From an uncultured Ruminococcus sp. (GTDB taxonomy: Bacteria; Bacillota; Clostridia; Oscillospirales; Ruminococcaceae): a stretch of 64,000 nucleotides of DNA. The notes under the pieces are model-generated. The model had not been told where the DNA came from. It saw nothing but the letters and a program-made list of their open reading frames with translations, and made no database searches. Each line of letters opens with the position of its first letter. Position 1 is the stretch's first letter. The stretch is taken from assembly GCA_946413815.1 (NCBI GenBank), contig CAMKMD010000010.1, positions 1 through 64,000 of the forward strand. The letters run 5' to 3'. The position numbers and the translations under genes are program-made. Of the stretch, positions 52,789 through 61,582 are shown in pieces.

Positions 52789-55620
52789 TCAGTTTTCAGT
52801 ATAGGCGGAAATATTCATCGTACCGCCCGTGGATATATAGGTATAGTAGCCGAGTATCGCCGTGGCATCGGCAGCGTTTATCTGTCCGTCCACATTCACG
52901 TCTGATACAAGTGTCTTTCTCTCGTCAAAGCTGCTGCCGGTGCTGACCGACATGAGGGAATACTCATCAAGGAGCATGGAAGCATCAGCGGAGGTTATAA
53001 ATCCGTCGCCGTCAACATCTCCCATCTTCAGCCTGCTCTTCTCCATGCGTGACATTGCAGCCGCAAGGTCTCCGGCAGAGGCCCTTCCGTTAAAGTCAAG
53101 GTCCGCCTTGATATCATACGTGTCCCCGGAGAGGAGTCTCTCGCGGATAGCCCTGATATCCTCATTGTCAAGGTCGCCGTCACTGTCCATATCGCCCATT
53201 ACGTCCTTGCATTCCGGAAGCTCCTCACTCTGGAAGGAGTGCAGGGATGAAGGCTTCCCCAGTTTCCAGGTCTTGTGGTCGCCGCCGATAAGGTGCAGCT
53301 CGGCATCAGAGCGCAGGAACCAGTATTCGCTGCCCTCCGAGTCGTCCCAGGTAGTATCTATGTGGAAAGCCTTTCCATCCAGCATAGCAACGTTCCATGA
53401 ATGGATATTGTTCTCAACGAACCAGCTGTCTATGCCGGCAGCATTGAGAAGGAGGTTGAATGTCCTTGAATATCCCTCACATACTGCCACGCCGTCCATG
53501 AATACAGCTACATCCACATGATTTGCCGGGTCTTCAAGGTCAGTCTTTGCATAGGTGGTATTATCGCAAATCCAGTCATGGAGAGCCTTTGCCTTCTCGA
53601 TATCGGACATGGTGTCGTCCGTGACCTCTGCCACCACTTCCTTTGCCTTGTTCTTTACGAAGTCGTCAATGAAGCCCACATTCTCAGCGCCGCCGAAATA
53701 CCTGCGGACGAAATCATCGAGCTCCTCAGTGAATCCGGCAGAATCGCCATTTACCACCCGGATGCCGTTTATCGTTCTGAGCTTCGTACAGCCATCGAAG
53801 GAATCCGGCGCAAGCTCAGGCTCCTCGTCAAAATCGAAGCTTTCCAGCGAAGTACATAATGAGAAGGCATTCGGACCGATCTTGTGCTTTCCGCTCAGAG
53901 TAACTGTTTCAAGAGCCGGATTTTCCATGAAGGCGTTGCCGCCTACAGCAACATCTCCGCCTATCTTCACGCTTTTAAGGTTCGGGCAGCACCTTACAGC
54001 AGCAAAGTCTATCAGTGAACAGTTGCTGCCGAGTTCAAGGCTCTTTATGCCTGTTTGGCTGAGTGCGTTCTCGCCTATGCGTATCTCCTTTATATCGGGA
54101 GAGAAGTTCAGCTCTGTGAGAGTAGGCAGTTCAACCAGAGCGCTGATCGTCAGATCAACGCAGTCGCCTGCCCCGAAGCTTATGGATTCTATCTTTCCGC
54201 TCACGCAGTGATTGCCGAGCTTGCAGTTTCCGGGGAACTTTATTTCCTTTATTCCCGTATCCCAGAAGACATGGCCGTCAAGCTCTATGGTATCGCTCTC
54301 TATAGTAACGCTTTCAAGATTTCTGCACCCATTGAAGGCGAAGGAGCCTATCTTTTTGATGTTCTCCGGTATCGTTATTTCTCTGAGGCGCAAGCTTTCT
54401 GCCAGACAGAAGCTCGGTATTTCGGAAGCAGCCTTCGGGAAAACAACTTTTTCGATCGTGCTGTATCCGAACTTAGGCATGGTGGTCAGATTTTCCGAGA
54501 ATCTTAACTCCCTGATCATGCTATACTCATCAGTGGTATCCTGGTCATAATATACCCTCGGAAGGATGGAATATGCCGTCGGGAAATCATAGTATACCGG
54601 AATGCCGTTGAACTCCTCCGGAAATTCAACTATCTCATCATTTCCGTTATACTCCGTTATCTTTGCAGTAACGCTGAGATCGTTGTGCAGTGTAAAAATA
54701 ACAGTCCAGTCTCCCACATACATCTGTATCTCGGTACCCCTGCAGTTCATTCCGTAATACTCCACGAATTTGTCTTCAAATGGTGTATCGTCAAATGCCG
54801 TTCCCGATATACCGATAATGCTGTCAGGAAGCACCACTTCCTTCAGTTTCGTGCATCTGTCGAAGCAGCAGTCCGGTATGAACCGTACACCGTCAGGAAT
54901 AACTGCCTTTGTGATATCTGAATCACAGAAAGCACACTGTTCAATTTCACAAATTGTATCCGGCAGAGTCACACTTTCAAGCACACCTGAATAGGCAAAG
55001 CAATCTGCCCCGATGACCCTGACTTCTGCTCCGGCCACCTTTTCCGGAACAACGGCATTAATCTTTTTAGAGACATAATGTCCGTCAACGAGCTCCATGA
55101 ATTCGTCGTCGAAGTCACCTCCATAATAATTATCTGGTTTTCCGTCTCCGTTATAATCAAATTCTGATCTCTGATACTGGTATCTGCTGTTGATAAGCGA
55201 AAGTCCGTTTTCCCCGCCCATTTCTGTCCGGGCGAAGCTGTAGGTGATAGTACCATCTATCGCCAGATCGATATGATATACATCACTGAATTCAAGCAGA
55301 TTGCCGTCGAAGCTTATGTTCTCGTCCGGCAGAGTGATACTGGAAACCTTCTGATTACAGTTATCAAAGATATGCGCTGATACCTCGGTGACCTTCGTCA
55401 TGACGATATCATAGGGAATGCTTACATCTGTATTTTTGCCTGTATACTCTACCAGCTTCACGCCGTCTTCGGTCTTTTCGTATATCCAGTCCAGATACGC
55501 ATACCGCGCCCCCGCCGCACTTGCCTGATATGGCTGTACAAAGCCGGAAATATTCCCGCCGAAGCCTGTCATTATGACTGCAAGAGCAGCTATACCGGCA
55601 ATTATCCTCTTTCTGTCCAT
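52789..55620 (-). CDS. LRR-transglutaminase protein with double dockerin, copy 2
   Basis: This 943-residue secreted protein has a signal peptide (about 1-35), BspA-type leucine-rich repeats over about 50-660, then a transglutaminase-like domain (about 660-800) with a complete triad C714 (GVAVCEGYS), H740 (HSWNV) and D755 (HIDTTWDD). Two dockerin modules follow in tandem: 809-870 (GDMDSDGDLDNED, ADLDFNGRASAGD) and 872-940 (GDVDGDGFITSAD, SDVNVDGQINAAD). The second is like the dockerin of the giant LRR protein at 15713. The start at 55620 follows GGAGGG. It lies 32 bases after its paralogue and 11 bases before the esterase gene. It may crosslink or cleave proteins at the cell surface; this is inference, since such domains can be transglutaminases or proteases. 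Confidence 0.87.
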   Translation of the reverse strand: MDRKRIIAGIAALAVIMTGFGGNISGFVQPYQASAAGARYAYLDWIYEKTEDGVKLVEYTGKNTDVSIPYDIVMTKVTEVSAHIFDNCNQKVSSITLPDENISFDGNLLEFSDVYHIDLAIDGTITYSFARTEMGGENGLSLINSRYQYQRSEFDYNGDGKPDNYYGGDFDDEFMELVDGHYVSKKINAVVPEKVAGAEVRVIGADCFAYSGVLESVTLPDTICEIEQCAFCDSDITKAVIPDGVRFIPDCCFDRCTKLKEVVLPDSIIGISGTAFDDTPFEDKFVEYYGMNCRGTEIQMYVGDWTVIFTLHNDLSVTAKITEYNGNDEIVEFPEEFNGIPVYYDFPTAYSILPRVYYDQDTTDEYSMIRELRFSENLTTMPKFGYSTIEKVVFPKAASEIPSFCLAESLRLREITIPENIKKIGSFAFNGCRNLESVTIESDTIELDGHVFWDTGIKEIKFPGNCKLGNHCVSGKIESISFGAGDCVDLTISALVELPTLTELNFSPDIKEIRIGENALSQTGIKSLELGSNCSLIDFAAVRCCPNLKSVKIGGDVAVGGNAFMENPALETVTLSGKHKIGPNAFSLCTSLESFDFDEEPELAPDSFDGCTKLRTINGIRVVNGDSAGFTEELDDFVRRYFGGAENVGFIDDFVKNKAKEVVAEVTDDTMSDIEKAKALHDWICDNTTYAKTDLEDPANHVDVAVFMDGVAVCEGYSRTFNLLLNAAGIDSWFVENNIHSWNVAMLDGKAFHIDTTWDDSEGSEYWFLRSDAELHLIGGDHKTWKLGKPSSLHSFQSEELPECKDVMGDMDSDGDLDNEDIRAIRERLLSGDTYDIKADLDFNGRASAGDLAAAMSRMEKSRLKMGDVDGDGFITSADASMLLDEYSLMSVSTGSSFDERKTLVSDVNVDGQINAADATAILGYYTYISTGGTMNISAYTEN

Positions 55621-55652
55621 AATAATCCCTCCTTGTCTGTCACAATACGATG

Positions 55653-58529
55653 TCATCTGTTTTCTGTATAGGCGGCAATATTATCCGTTCCGCCCGTGGA
55701 AATATATGTGTAGTATGCAAGTATCGCTGAGGCGTCAACGGCATTTACCTGACCGTCAACATTCACATCGGCGATAAGAGACTCTCTTTCACTGAAGGTC
55801 TTTCCGCTGCTCACTGACATGAGTGAATACTCCTCAAGGAGGAGTGAGGCATCTGCGGAGGTGATAAGGCCGTCGCGGTCAACATCCCCCATTCTGAGTC
55901 CCGGCGAATCGAGCCTTATAACAGCCTCTGCAAGATCGCCCGCACCGGCCTTTCCGTTGAAATCAAGATCTGCCCTCAGTTCATAAGCCGCTCCATTGAT
56001 GAGCCTCTCACGAAGCTCGCCGAGGTCTGCCGTATCAAGATCATCATCGCCGTCAAGGTCGCCCATGAAATAATCGCAGACAGGCAGATCATCCTTCTGG
56101 AAGGAATGCCAGTCAGAACAGATATCCGCATACCAGAGCTCATGGTCTTCGCCCGACTTCTTCATCTCCTTGTCAGTACGCATGAACCAGTCATAGCTAT
56201 CATGTGTATCGTCCCATGTTGTATCGATATGGAAGGCCTTTCCGTCGATCATGACAACGTTCCAGGAATGATTGGAATTGGTAACGAACCAGCTCTTCAC
56301 GCCGGCCTCGTTGAGCAGAAGGTTATACAGTCTTGCATATCCCTCGCATACAGCAACGCCGTCCATCAGCAGTGCAGAGTCGGTGTGGTTCCCGCGTGCC
56401 GCAAGGTCATCCTTTGCATACTCAGCATTAGCACATATCCAGTCGTGAAGAGCCTTCGCCTTCCCGAGATCGGACATATCATCGCTGACAGTCTCAGCAA
56501 CTATCTTCTTCAGACTGTTCCTGATATACTTATCAATAAATCCCGTTCCCTCAGCTCCGTCAAAAGCACTGCGGACAAAGCTGTCAAGCTCCGGAACAAA
56601 TCCTGTGCCGTCCGCAGTGAGGACCTCTTCGCCGTTTAACCTGTAAAGAGAAGAGCAGCCATTGAATGCCGTCACGTCTATCTCAGAAGCTGTATCAAGA
56701 ACGATATTGCTGAGAGCCTTGCAGTCCGCAAAGGCCTTGCTCTCTATGACAGGGGTGCCGGTCAGCTCTATGCTTTCCAGGCTTTCATTGTTCATGAAGG
56801 ACTCATAGCCGATACGTGCATTGCCTCTCAGTTTGAAGTGCTTCAGCTCTTTGCAGTCCTTGAATGCCGAATGGCTTATATCCTTAACATTGCTGCCGAG
56901 CTCCAGCTCCTCCAGTCCTGAATTGCTGAAGGCACTGTCCCCGATATATATTTCCCTGATATCCGGAGAGAACACAATTTTTTTCAGATCCTTTGCCCCC
57001 GCCAGTGACTCGACGCCGAGCTCGACCTTGTCTCCGGCGCGGATGGTAAGATCCTCAACACTGTCACAGAAGCATCCTTTGCCTGTCATAAGGTTTCCCG
57101 GGAGCTCCAGAGACCTGACAGCCGTACCGCAAAGGCTGTCCCATCCGAGCCATAAGCTGTCGCTCTCAACGATGAATTCCGAAAGGTTCTCGCAGTCCTG
57201 AAAGGCGCCGGGTTCTATTACTTTTACTGCCCGCGGTATAGTCACCGAGGTCAGCTTCCTGCATCCGCTGAATGTATTGATCTCTATCGTCGTAACTCCG
57301 GGGGGGATGTCTATCTTTTCGATATTGCTATCCCTGAGAAGCGGCAGCCAGTCCATGTCCTCCGGGAAACGTATCTCTTTTACAAAATCACTGTCCGAAA
57401 GGATCCCTTCACGATTGAACTCATAATTATAGTAAGAAAACCCGGTGTTGTCTTCTTCATAATCCGAGTAAGAGATTTCACACGTATTCTCCTCAACAGG
57501 CAGACCGTCTATCTCCGAAGGGAAATCCACGACCGTATCCCGGCCGAGATATTTTACCGGAGTCACAATCAGGCGCAGGTCGTCCGTATAATTATAGAAC
57601 AGTCTCCAGTCGCCCGAATCAGCTAAGGTCTCCGCTCCGTTTCCCGTCACATCATGGCCGTAGGGAATGGAAGCGGATTTTTCAAATATGGTATTGCGGA
57701 AGGCATTGTCGCTGACAGCGATAAGGTCGTCAGGAAGCTTCACCTCTTTCAGTTCTTCGCATTCAGCAAAGCAGCGGTCAGGAATGAAACGGATGCCCTT
57801 TCCTATACTGACAGAGGTAACGGTCGACTCCATGAAGCAGCAGTCACGGATAATATGCAGGGTATCAGGAAGTGTGACCTTATTTACCACCTCTGCATTT
57901 CTGAATCCGGAGCCCAGTTCGTAAACATCCACTCCGCAAACAGTTGCAGGCACGGTGATATCCACCTTTCCCTTTATCTGATACTTTCCGTCCACCAGTT
58001 CACAGTACTTTTCCCTGAAATTCCTCTCCTCCTGGGTCATTATCAATTTTCCCCAGTCATTCTCTTTATACATCTTCTCCCGCTCTTCAAAATCATCAAG
58101 GTAGAGCTGTTTGTAGTGTATTGTCCATACGTTTGCTTCCTGCGAATAACGGCAGACAGAATAATCCGGCAGATCGATCTCGTATACCCTGCTGTGGTCG
58201 AGAATATTACCGTCAAATCTTATAGTTTCGTCGTCAATATTGACAATACCGCATTCGCTCTGATCCTCAAGTATACCTGCCGATACCTCAACGACCTTCT
58301 GCCCCTCGTACTCAGACGGTATAGTAATCTCGGAGAACTGATAGTCACTCTTAACTTTCAGGAGCTTTATACCGCCGCTCACCTTTTCGTATTCCCAGCT
58401 GTAGCCTTCGACCTGATAATTCACCGCATCAGCCTTAAAGAGCGGTGCGCCGGAAGGCATTGCCATGCCGGAAGCAGATATTGCCGTTAAAAGTGCGGCA
58501 ATTCCTGCTATTATTCTTTTGCTGTCCAT
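55653..58529 (-). CDS. LRR-transglutaminase protein with double dockerin, copy 1
   Basis: This 958-residue paralogue of the next gene has the same plan: signal peptide, BspA-type repeats (about 40-675), transglutaminase-like domain with C728, H754 and D769, and two tandem dockerins (about 825-885 and 888-955; GDLDGDDDLDTAD, ADLDFNGKAGAGD, GDVDRDGLITSAD, ADVNVDGQVNAVD). The signal peptides of both copies begin with nearly the same MDxKRIIAGIAAL words, and the C-terminal third is much more alike than the LRR part, so the repeats have diverged while the enzyme and dockerins were kept. The start follows GGAGGG. It is the first gene of a probable four-gene operon reaching to the ABC-F gene. Confidence 0.87.
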   Translation of the reverse strand: MDSKRIIAGIAALLTAISASGMAMPSGAPLFKADAVNYQVEGYSWEYEKVSGGIKLLKVKSDYQFSEITIPSEYEGQKVVEVSAGILEDQSECGIVNIDDETIRFDGNILDHSRVYEIDLPDYSVCRYSQEANVWTIHYKQLYLDDFEEREKMYKENDWGKLIMTQEERNFREKYCELVDGKYQIKGKVDITVPATVCGVDVYELGSGFRNAEVVNKVTLPDTLHIIRDCCFMESTVTSVSIGKGIRFIPDRCFAECEELKEVKLPDDLIAVSDNAFRNTIFEKSASIPYGHDVTGNGAETLADSGDWRLFYNYTDDLRLIVTPVKYLGRDTVVDFPSEIDGLPVEENTCEISYSDYEEDNTGFSYYNYEFNREGILSDSDFVKEIRFPEDMDWLPLLRDSNIEKIDIPPGVTTIEINTFSGCRKLTSVTIPRAVKVIEPGAFQDCENLSEFIVESDSLWLGWDSLCGTAVRSLELPGNLMTGKGCFCDSVEDLTIRAGDKVELGVESLAGAKDLKKIVFSPDIREIYIGDSAFSNSGLEELELGSNVKDISHSAFKDCKELKHFKLRGNARIGYESFMNNESLESIELTGTPVIESKAFADCKALSNIVLDTASEIDVTAFNGCSSLYRLNGEEVLTADGTGFVPELDSFVRSAFDGAEGTGFIDKYIRNSLKKIVAETVSDDMSDLGKAKALHDWICANAEYAKDDLAARGNHTDSALLMDGVAVCEGYARLYNLLLNEAGVKSWFVTNSNHSWNVVMIDGKAFHIDTTWDDTHDSYDWFMRTDKEMKKSGEDHELWYADICSDWHSFQKDDLPVCDYFMGDLDGDDDLDTADLGELRERLINGAAYELRADLDFNGKAGAGDLAEAVIRLDSPGLRMGDVDRDGLITSADASLLLEEYSLMSVSSGKTFSERESLIADVNVDGQVNAVDASAILAYYTYISTGGTDNIAAYTENR

Positions 58530-58593
58530 AATAATCCCTCCATTTTATGTCATCAGCTTTAACAGTCATTTTACCATAGTCATCTTTGCTTTT

Positions 58594-58622
58594 AGTATAT
58601 CATGTCATGACAGTATTGTCAA
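58594..58622 (-). promoter_or_regulatory. Promoter with internal palindrome, LRR-transglutaminase operon
   Basis: Minus strand: TTGACA, 17 bases, TATACT. The spacer contains the perfect palindrome tgtcatgaca (58603-58612), well placed for a repressor. Confidence 0.7.
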
Positions 58623-58656
58623 TCATCAAAGTATCATTCTGTGCAAAAAGCACAAC

Positions 58657-58686
58657 AAAAAAGCGCCCCCGCAGGAGCGCTTCTTA
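58657..58686 (-). terminator. Terminator of the sigma/anti-sigma operon
   Basis: On the minus strand, aagcgc/gcgctt arms around a G-rich loop are followed by tttttt, just after the stop at 58699. Confidence 0.8.
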
Positions 58687-58698
58687 TGTGTCAGTTTA

Positions 58699-59997
58699 TT
58701 ACTCAGGGATTCCGATATGCTCGGTCATAGCATTGACATATTCGTCAAATGTGGCGACCCAGTTCTCATATACGCCCCATGCTCCGTTATGCTTTATGAA
58801 GTAAACATGATTGAAGCAGTAAGGATGCTCGTTCAGCTCCGGAATTGATGTTTGTCCGTAGTTACAGTTCTTACTAAGCACCCATACGGAGAAGCTTCCG
58901 TCATCCTCATGCTCTATGAACATCGGCTTGTCAAGGTAGAATTCAGTATACGGCGGGTTATACTCTACGTTCTCGGGGTTATTGCGGCAGTGTTCCGGAT
59001 TTGCATAGAGCTTGCCGTTATACTCGGTAGTTCTCGGGAATGGATCGTTACAGTCAATATAACTGCCCGGTGCAATATTATTGCCTATGCCCCATTCGCC
59101 TATCCCATTTTCATATATATCCTGATCCTTGACCAGAGTTTTATAAAGACAATCATGTATCTCCGCATAGGAGGAGAAATCAGGATCATTGTAGCGGACG
59201 AATGTCACTGTCCTCTCAGCCGGGCCGTCCATTCCGGGCTCGTTGTAGGTTACATCAAAGCTGTCACTGAAATCAAAATAGCTGTATTCGGGAGAACAGC
59301 ACACCCTGTAGATGTTTTCATATCTGGTGAGCAGATCCTTTGCTATGGCTGTATACTCCGGATCCTCGATGTAGCCCTCCCGGCCAAGCCTGTCGATCAT
59401 CTCCTCAGGTGTCTCGGGAGCGGAGGGAGTTACTGCTGATGTACCGTCAGCCTTTGTAGTCTCAGCTGCGGTCACGGTCTGTACTGCTGCGGAGGCTGCT
59501 GTACCGCTGCCCTGTCCGACAGCTGTAACAACTGTCTCAGCTGCGGCTGTGGCAGTCTCTTCGGTCTCTGCTGATGTGCCCGTACCTGTGACATCCGTCG
59601 CCTCTGTTGTACCCTCTGCGGCAGCTGTGGGAGATGTGGTATCCTCGGTAGAAGCAGCGATCACAGGCGGATTCGGATCATCCGGACCGACGGGATCATT
59701 GCGGTCCCTCAGAAGGTTTCCTGTCAGAGCAGCCACACCTGCAAGAAGCACCAGTGAAGCCGCAACAGGCAGCGCTCTTGACCATACCGGGCGCCTGTAG
59801 GTCTCAACTCCGCTTATCTCAGTCTCGTATTCGTCCCTGATGCCCGCTTCATCCTTCTTTCTTGCCCTGTATTTCTGCTCGCTCCTGTCAAGAAGGCGCT
59901 CAGCGGTCTCGCTGTCAAATTCCGGAGTGAACTTCATAAGCTCCATCATATCATCTTCTCCGGCGTTCTCAAGTCTGTTGAATATATCCTTTTTCAT
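58699..59997 (-). CDS. Membrane anti-sigma-like protein with unknown outer domain
   Basis: This 432-residue protein has a cytoplasmic N-terminus of about 70 residues (IFNRLENAGEDDMMELMKF, then TAERLLDRSEQK), a single membrane helix (about 74-94), a threonine/alanine/glutamate-rich linker (about 105-195) and an outer domain of about 235 residues that I do not recognise. The outer domain is rich in aromatic residues and has several cysteines (for example YRVCCSPEYSYFDF). The place right after a sigma factor gene (12 bases) and the topology point to an anti-sigma factor, as in SigI/RsgI-type sensors of polysaccharide. The second ATG (59997) is chosen because AGGAGG touches the first. The sensor idea is inference. 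Confidence 0.72.
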   Translation of the reverse strand: MKKDIFNRLENAGEDDMMELMKFTPEFDSETAERLLDRSEQKYRARKKDEAGIRDEYETEISGVETYRRPVWSRALPVAASLVLLAGVAALTGNLLRDRNDPVGPDDPNPPVIAASTEDTTSPTAAAEGTTEATDVTGTGTSAETEETATAAAETVVTAVGQGSGTAASAAVQTVTAAETTKADGTSAVTPSAPETPEEMIDRLGREGYIEDPEYTAIAKDLLTRYENIYRVCCSPEYSYFDFSDSFDVTYNEPGMDGPAERTVTFVRYNDPDFSSYAEIHDCLYKTLVKDQDIYENGIGEWGIGNNIAPGSYIDCNDPFPRTTEYNGKLYANPEHCRNNPENVEYNPPYTEFYLDKPMFIEHEDDGSFSVWVLSKNCNYGQTSIPELNEHPYCFNHVYFIKHNGAWGVYENWVATFDEYVNAMTEHIGIPE

Positions 59998-60009
59998 GTT
60001 CATTCCTCC

Positions 60010-60555
60010 TTAACCTGCGATACCTTTCTCTGCAAGCAGAGACCTCAGCTTTTTCAGTGCCCTTGAGCTGCGAAGTCTGACTGCAGCCGCGCTCATTGAG
60101 AGTGCTTCGGCTATATCGGCAGATCTGCGGTCATAGTAGTATTTCTGTATAAGTATGGTGGAATCCGGCTCACCGAGCGATCTGATCAGCCCGAGCATGA
60201 TGCTTCTCAGCTCGTTGGTCTCTGATATCTCCTCAACGCTGATATCTGAGCGGATCCCCTCAAACTCCTCGCTGCTGATATCAGCGCTTCTGAGGTTCCT
60301 TCCGGAGAGTCTGCGGTAATAGTCTATCGCCCTGCGCTTTGCGATGGTCCCGGCAAGCTTCTGCGCGGCGGCTGCGCCCTCCCTGTCAACTGCTGTGAAT
60401 ATATCCGCGAACACATCACTGAAGCATTCCTCTATGTCCTCTTTAGTTCCTGTGCTCCTGAGCTTATTATATATTATCGTGTATACATATCTTCCGTACT
60501 GATCCATGAGCTGTCTGTGCAGCTCCGGAATTCCGGTATTGGTGCTGTCCTTCAT
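60010..60555 (-). CDS. ECF-type RNA polymerase sigma factor
   Basis: This 181-residue protein has the two helical domains of extracytoplasmic-function sigma factors: region 2 (YVYTIIYNKLRS, EECFSDVFADIF, AIDYYRRL) for the -10 element and region 4 (ILIQKYYYDRRSADIAEALS, then AVRLRSSRALKKL) with a helix-turn-helix for the -35. The start at 60555 (ATG) is eight bases after GGAGG; the GTG at 60561 is too close. The anti-sigma-like gene follows by 12 bases. Neither a -35 gaac-type nor a sigma-A promoter stood out upstream (60562-60680). Targets could include the dockerin genes downstream, which is untested. Confidence 0.85.
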   Translation of the reverse strand: MKDSTNTGIPELHRQLMDQYGRYVYTIIYNKLRSTGTKEDIEECFSDVFADIFTAVDREGAAAAQKLAGTIAKRRAIDYYRRLSGRNLRSADISSEEFEGIRSDISVEEISETNELRSIMLGLIRSLGEPDSTILIQKYYYDRRSADIAEALSMSAAAVRLRSSRALKKLRSLLAEKGIAG

Positions 60556-60683
60556 TTTCACATCCTCCTTGATTTCTGCGCCCGACCGGTTCCTTATCAG
60601 GTGCTTTCATAAACTACTATCGCAGCCTGTTTTTCTTTTGTATCAAAGATCTTTTAAATTTTTCATTTAATTATATAAAGACA

Positions 60684-60714
60684 ACCCGGAGCATTCCGTA
60701 CAGATACCTCCGGG
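60684..60714 (-). terminator. Terminator of the metallo-hydrolase gene
   Basis: Stem cccggag/ctccggg with a 16-base loop; on the minus strand it is followed by ttgtcttt. Confidence 0.6.
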
Positions 60715-60720
60715 CGTATT

Positions 60721-61452
60721 TTATCCTCTTTTCCTGAGATATGCCTCTATTACCGGACGCGCCTCTGCAAATCTCAGAGGCAGGCCGTGACCGCAGGCGA
60801 GCCATTCCGGCGAAATCTCCAGTATGCGCCTCAATGAATCCTGCATCTCCTCAATGCTCACGGCATGAGGCGTGATATCCGGATGCTTCCACAGCGCCGT
60901 GAATGCGTCACCGCAGTAAAGCACCTTTCCGCTCAGGATCCCCGCCGAACCATAGGTATGCCCCGGAAGCGGAACTATCTCCGCCGGATATCCCAGCTCT
61001 GCAAGTATCCCCTCACCGCTGCCGGTGAAATAAATATCCGCCTTATATGCCGGGCTCCTGAAAATGCTTCCGTTCATCCACTGCGTGAGATTGCGCAGGA
61101 AGTATTTCGGATGTGTCGGCTTTACAGGCTGAGACATGAAATGCCTGTTAAGTCCTCTGTCCCGCTCGCTGAGTATTATCTCCGCCCCCTTCGCCTGAAG
61201 TCCGGCCGCATTCCAGTCATGGTCAGCATGAGCATGGGTAAGGAAGATATGCTTTATGCGGTAATCCTCCAGCCATTTTCCAAGCCCTCTGCGTATCTGA
61301 AAAAGTCCCGTATCTATAAGAAGGTCTCCCCTCTTGCCTCTTAATATATAGCAGGTCATGCCCCCCTGTGCATAGTAGCGTATGCCGCCGAGAGGCTTTT
61401 CCCGGTCAGTCACCGCCGGCATGAGCCTGTTGATCATCCATATCCTGTCCAT
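60721..61452 (-). CDS. Metallo-beta-lactamase-fold hydrolase
   Basis: This 243-residue cytoplasmic protein has the metallo-beta-lactamase fold. The metal ligands are in LTHAHADHDWN (HxHxDH), in LPGHTYGSAG, in the aspartate of YCGDAFTA and in ACGHGLP. This arrangement suits thioesterase, glyoxalase II-like or lactonase functions. It has its own promoter and terminator and no informative neighbour, so its substrate cannot be inferred. Confidence 0.82.
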   Translation of the reverse strand: MDRIWMINRLMPAVTDREKPLGGIRYYAQGGMTCYILRGKRGDLLIDTGLFQIRRGLGKWLEDYRIKHIFLTHAHADHDWNAAGLQAKGAEIILSERDRGLNRHFMSQPVKPTHPKYFLRNLTQWMNGSIFRSPAYKADIYFTGSGEGILAELGYPAEIVPLPGHTYGSAGILSGKVLYCGDAFTALWKHPDITPHAVSIEEMQDSLRRILEISPEWLACGHGLPLRFAEARPVIEAYLRKRG

Positions 61453-61502
61453 GTCCTTTCCTTCCGTAAAAGCTTTGTCTGATGATGTGATGGTATGATA
61501 CG

Positions 61503-61531
61503 ATTATATATCATATAAGACCTTATGTCAA
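61503..61531 (-). promoter_or_regulatory. Promoter of the metallo-hydrolase gene
   Basis: Minus strand: TTGACA, 17 bases, TATAAT, directly after the terminator of the upstream gene. Confidence 0.8.
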
Positions 61532-61532
61532 T

Positions 61533-61570
61533 AAAAATGCCGCAGCATCTCCGAAGGGATGCTGCGGCAC
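61533..61570 (-). terminator. Terminator of the 61583 dockerin gene
   Basis: Arms tgccgcagcatc and gatgctgcggca pair exactly around tccgaagg; on the minus strand ttttt follows. Confidence 0.9.
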
Positions 61571-61582
61571 AAGGTATATGTA

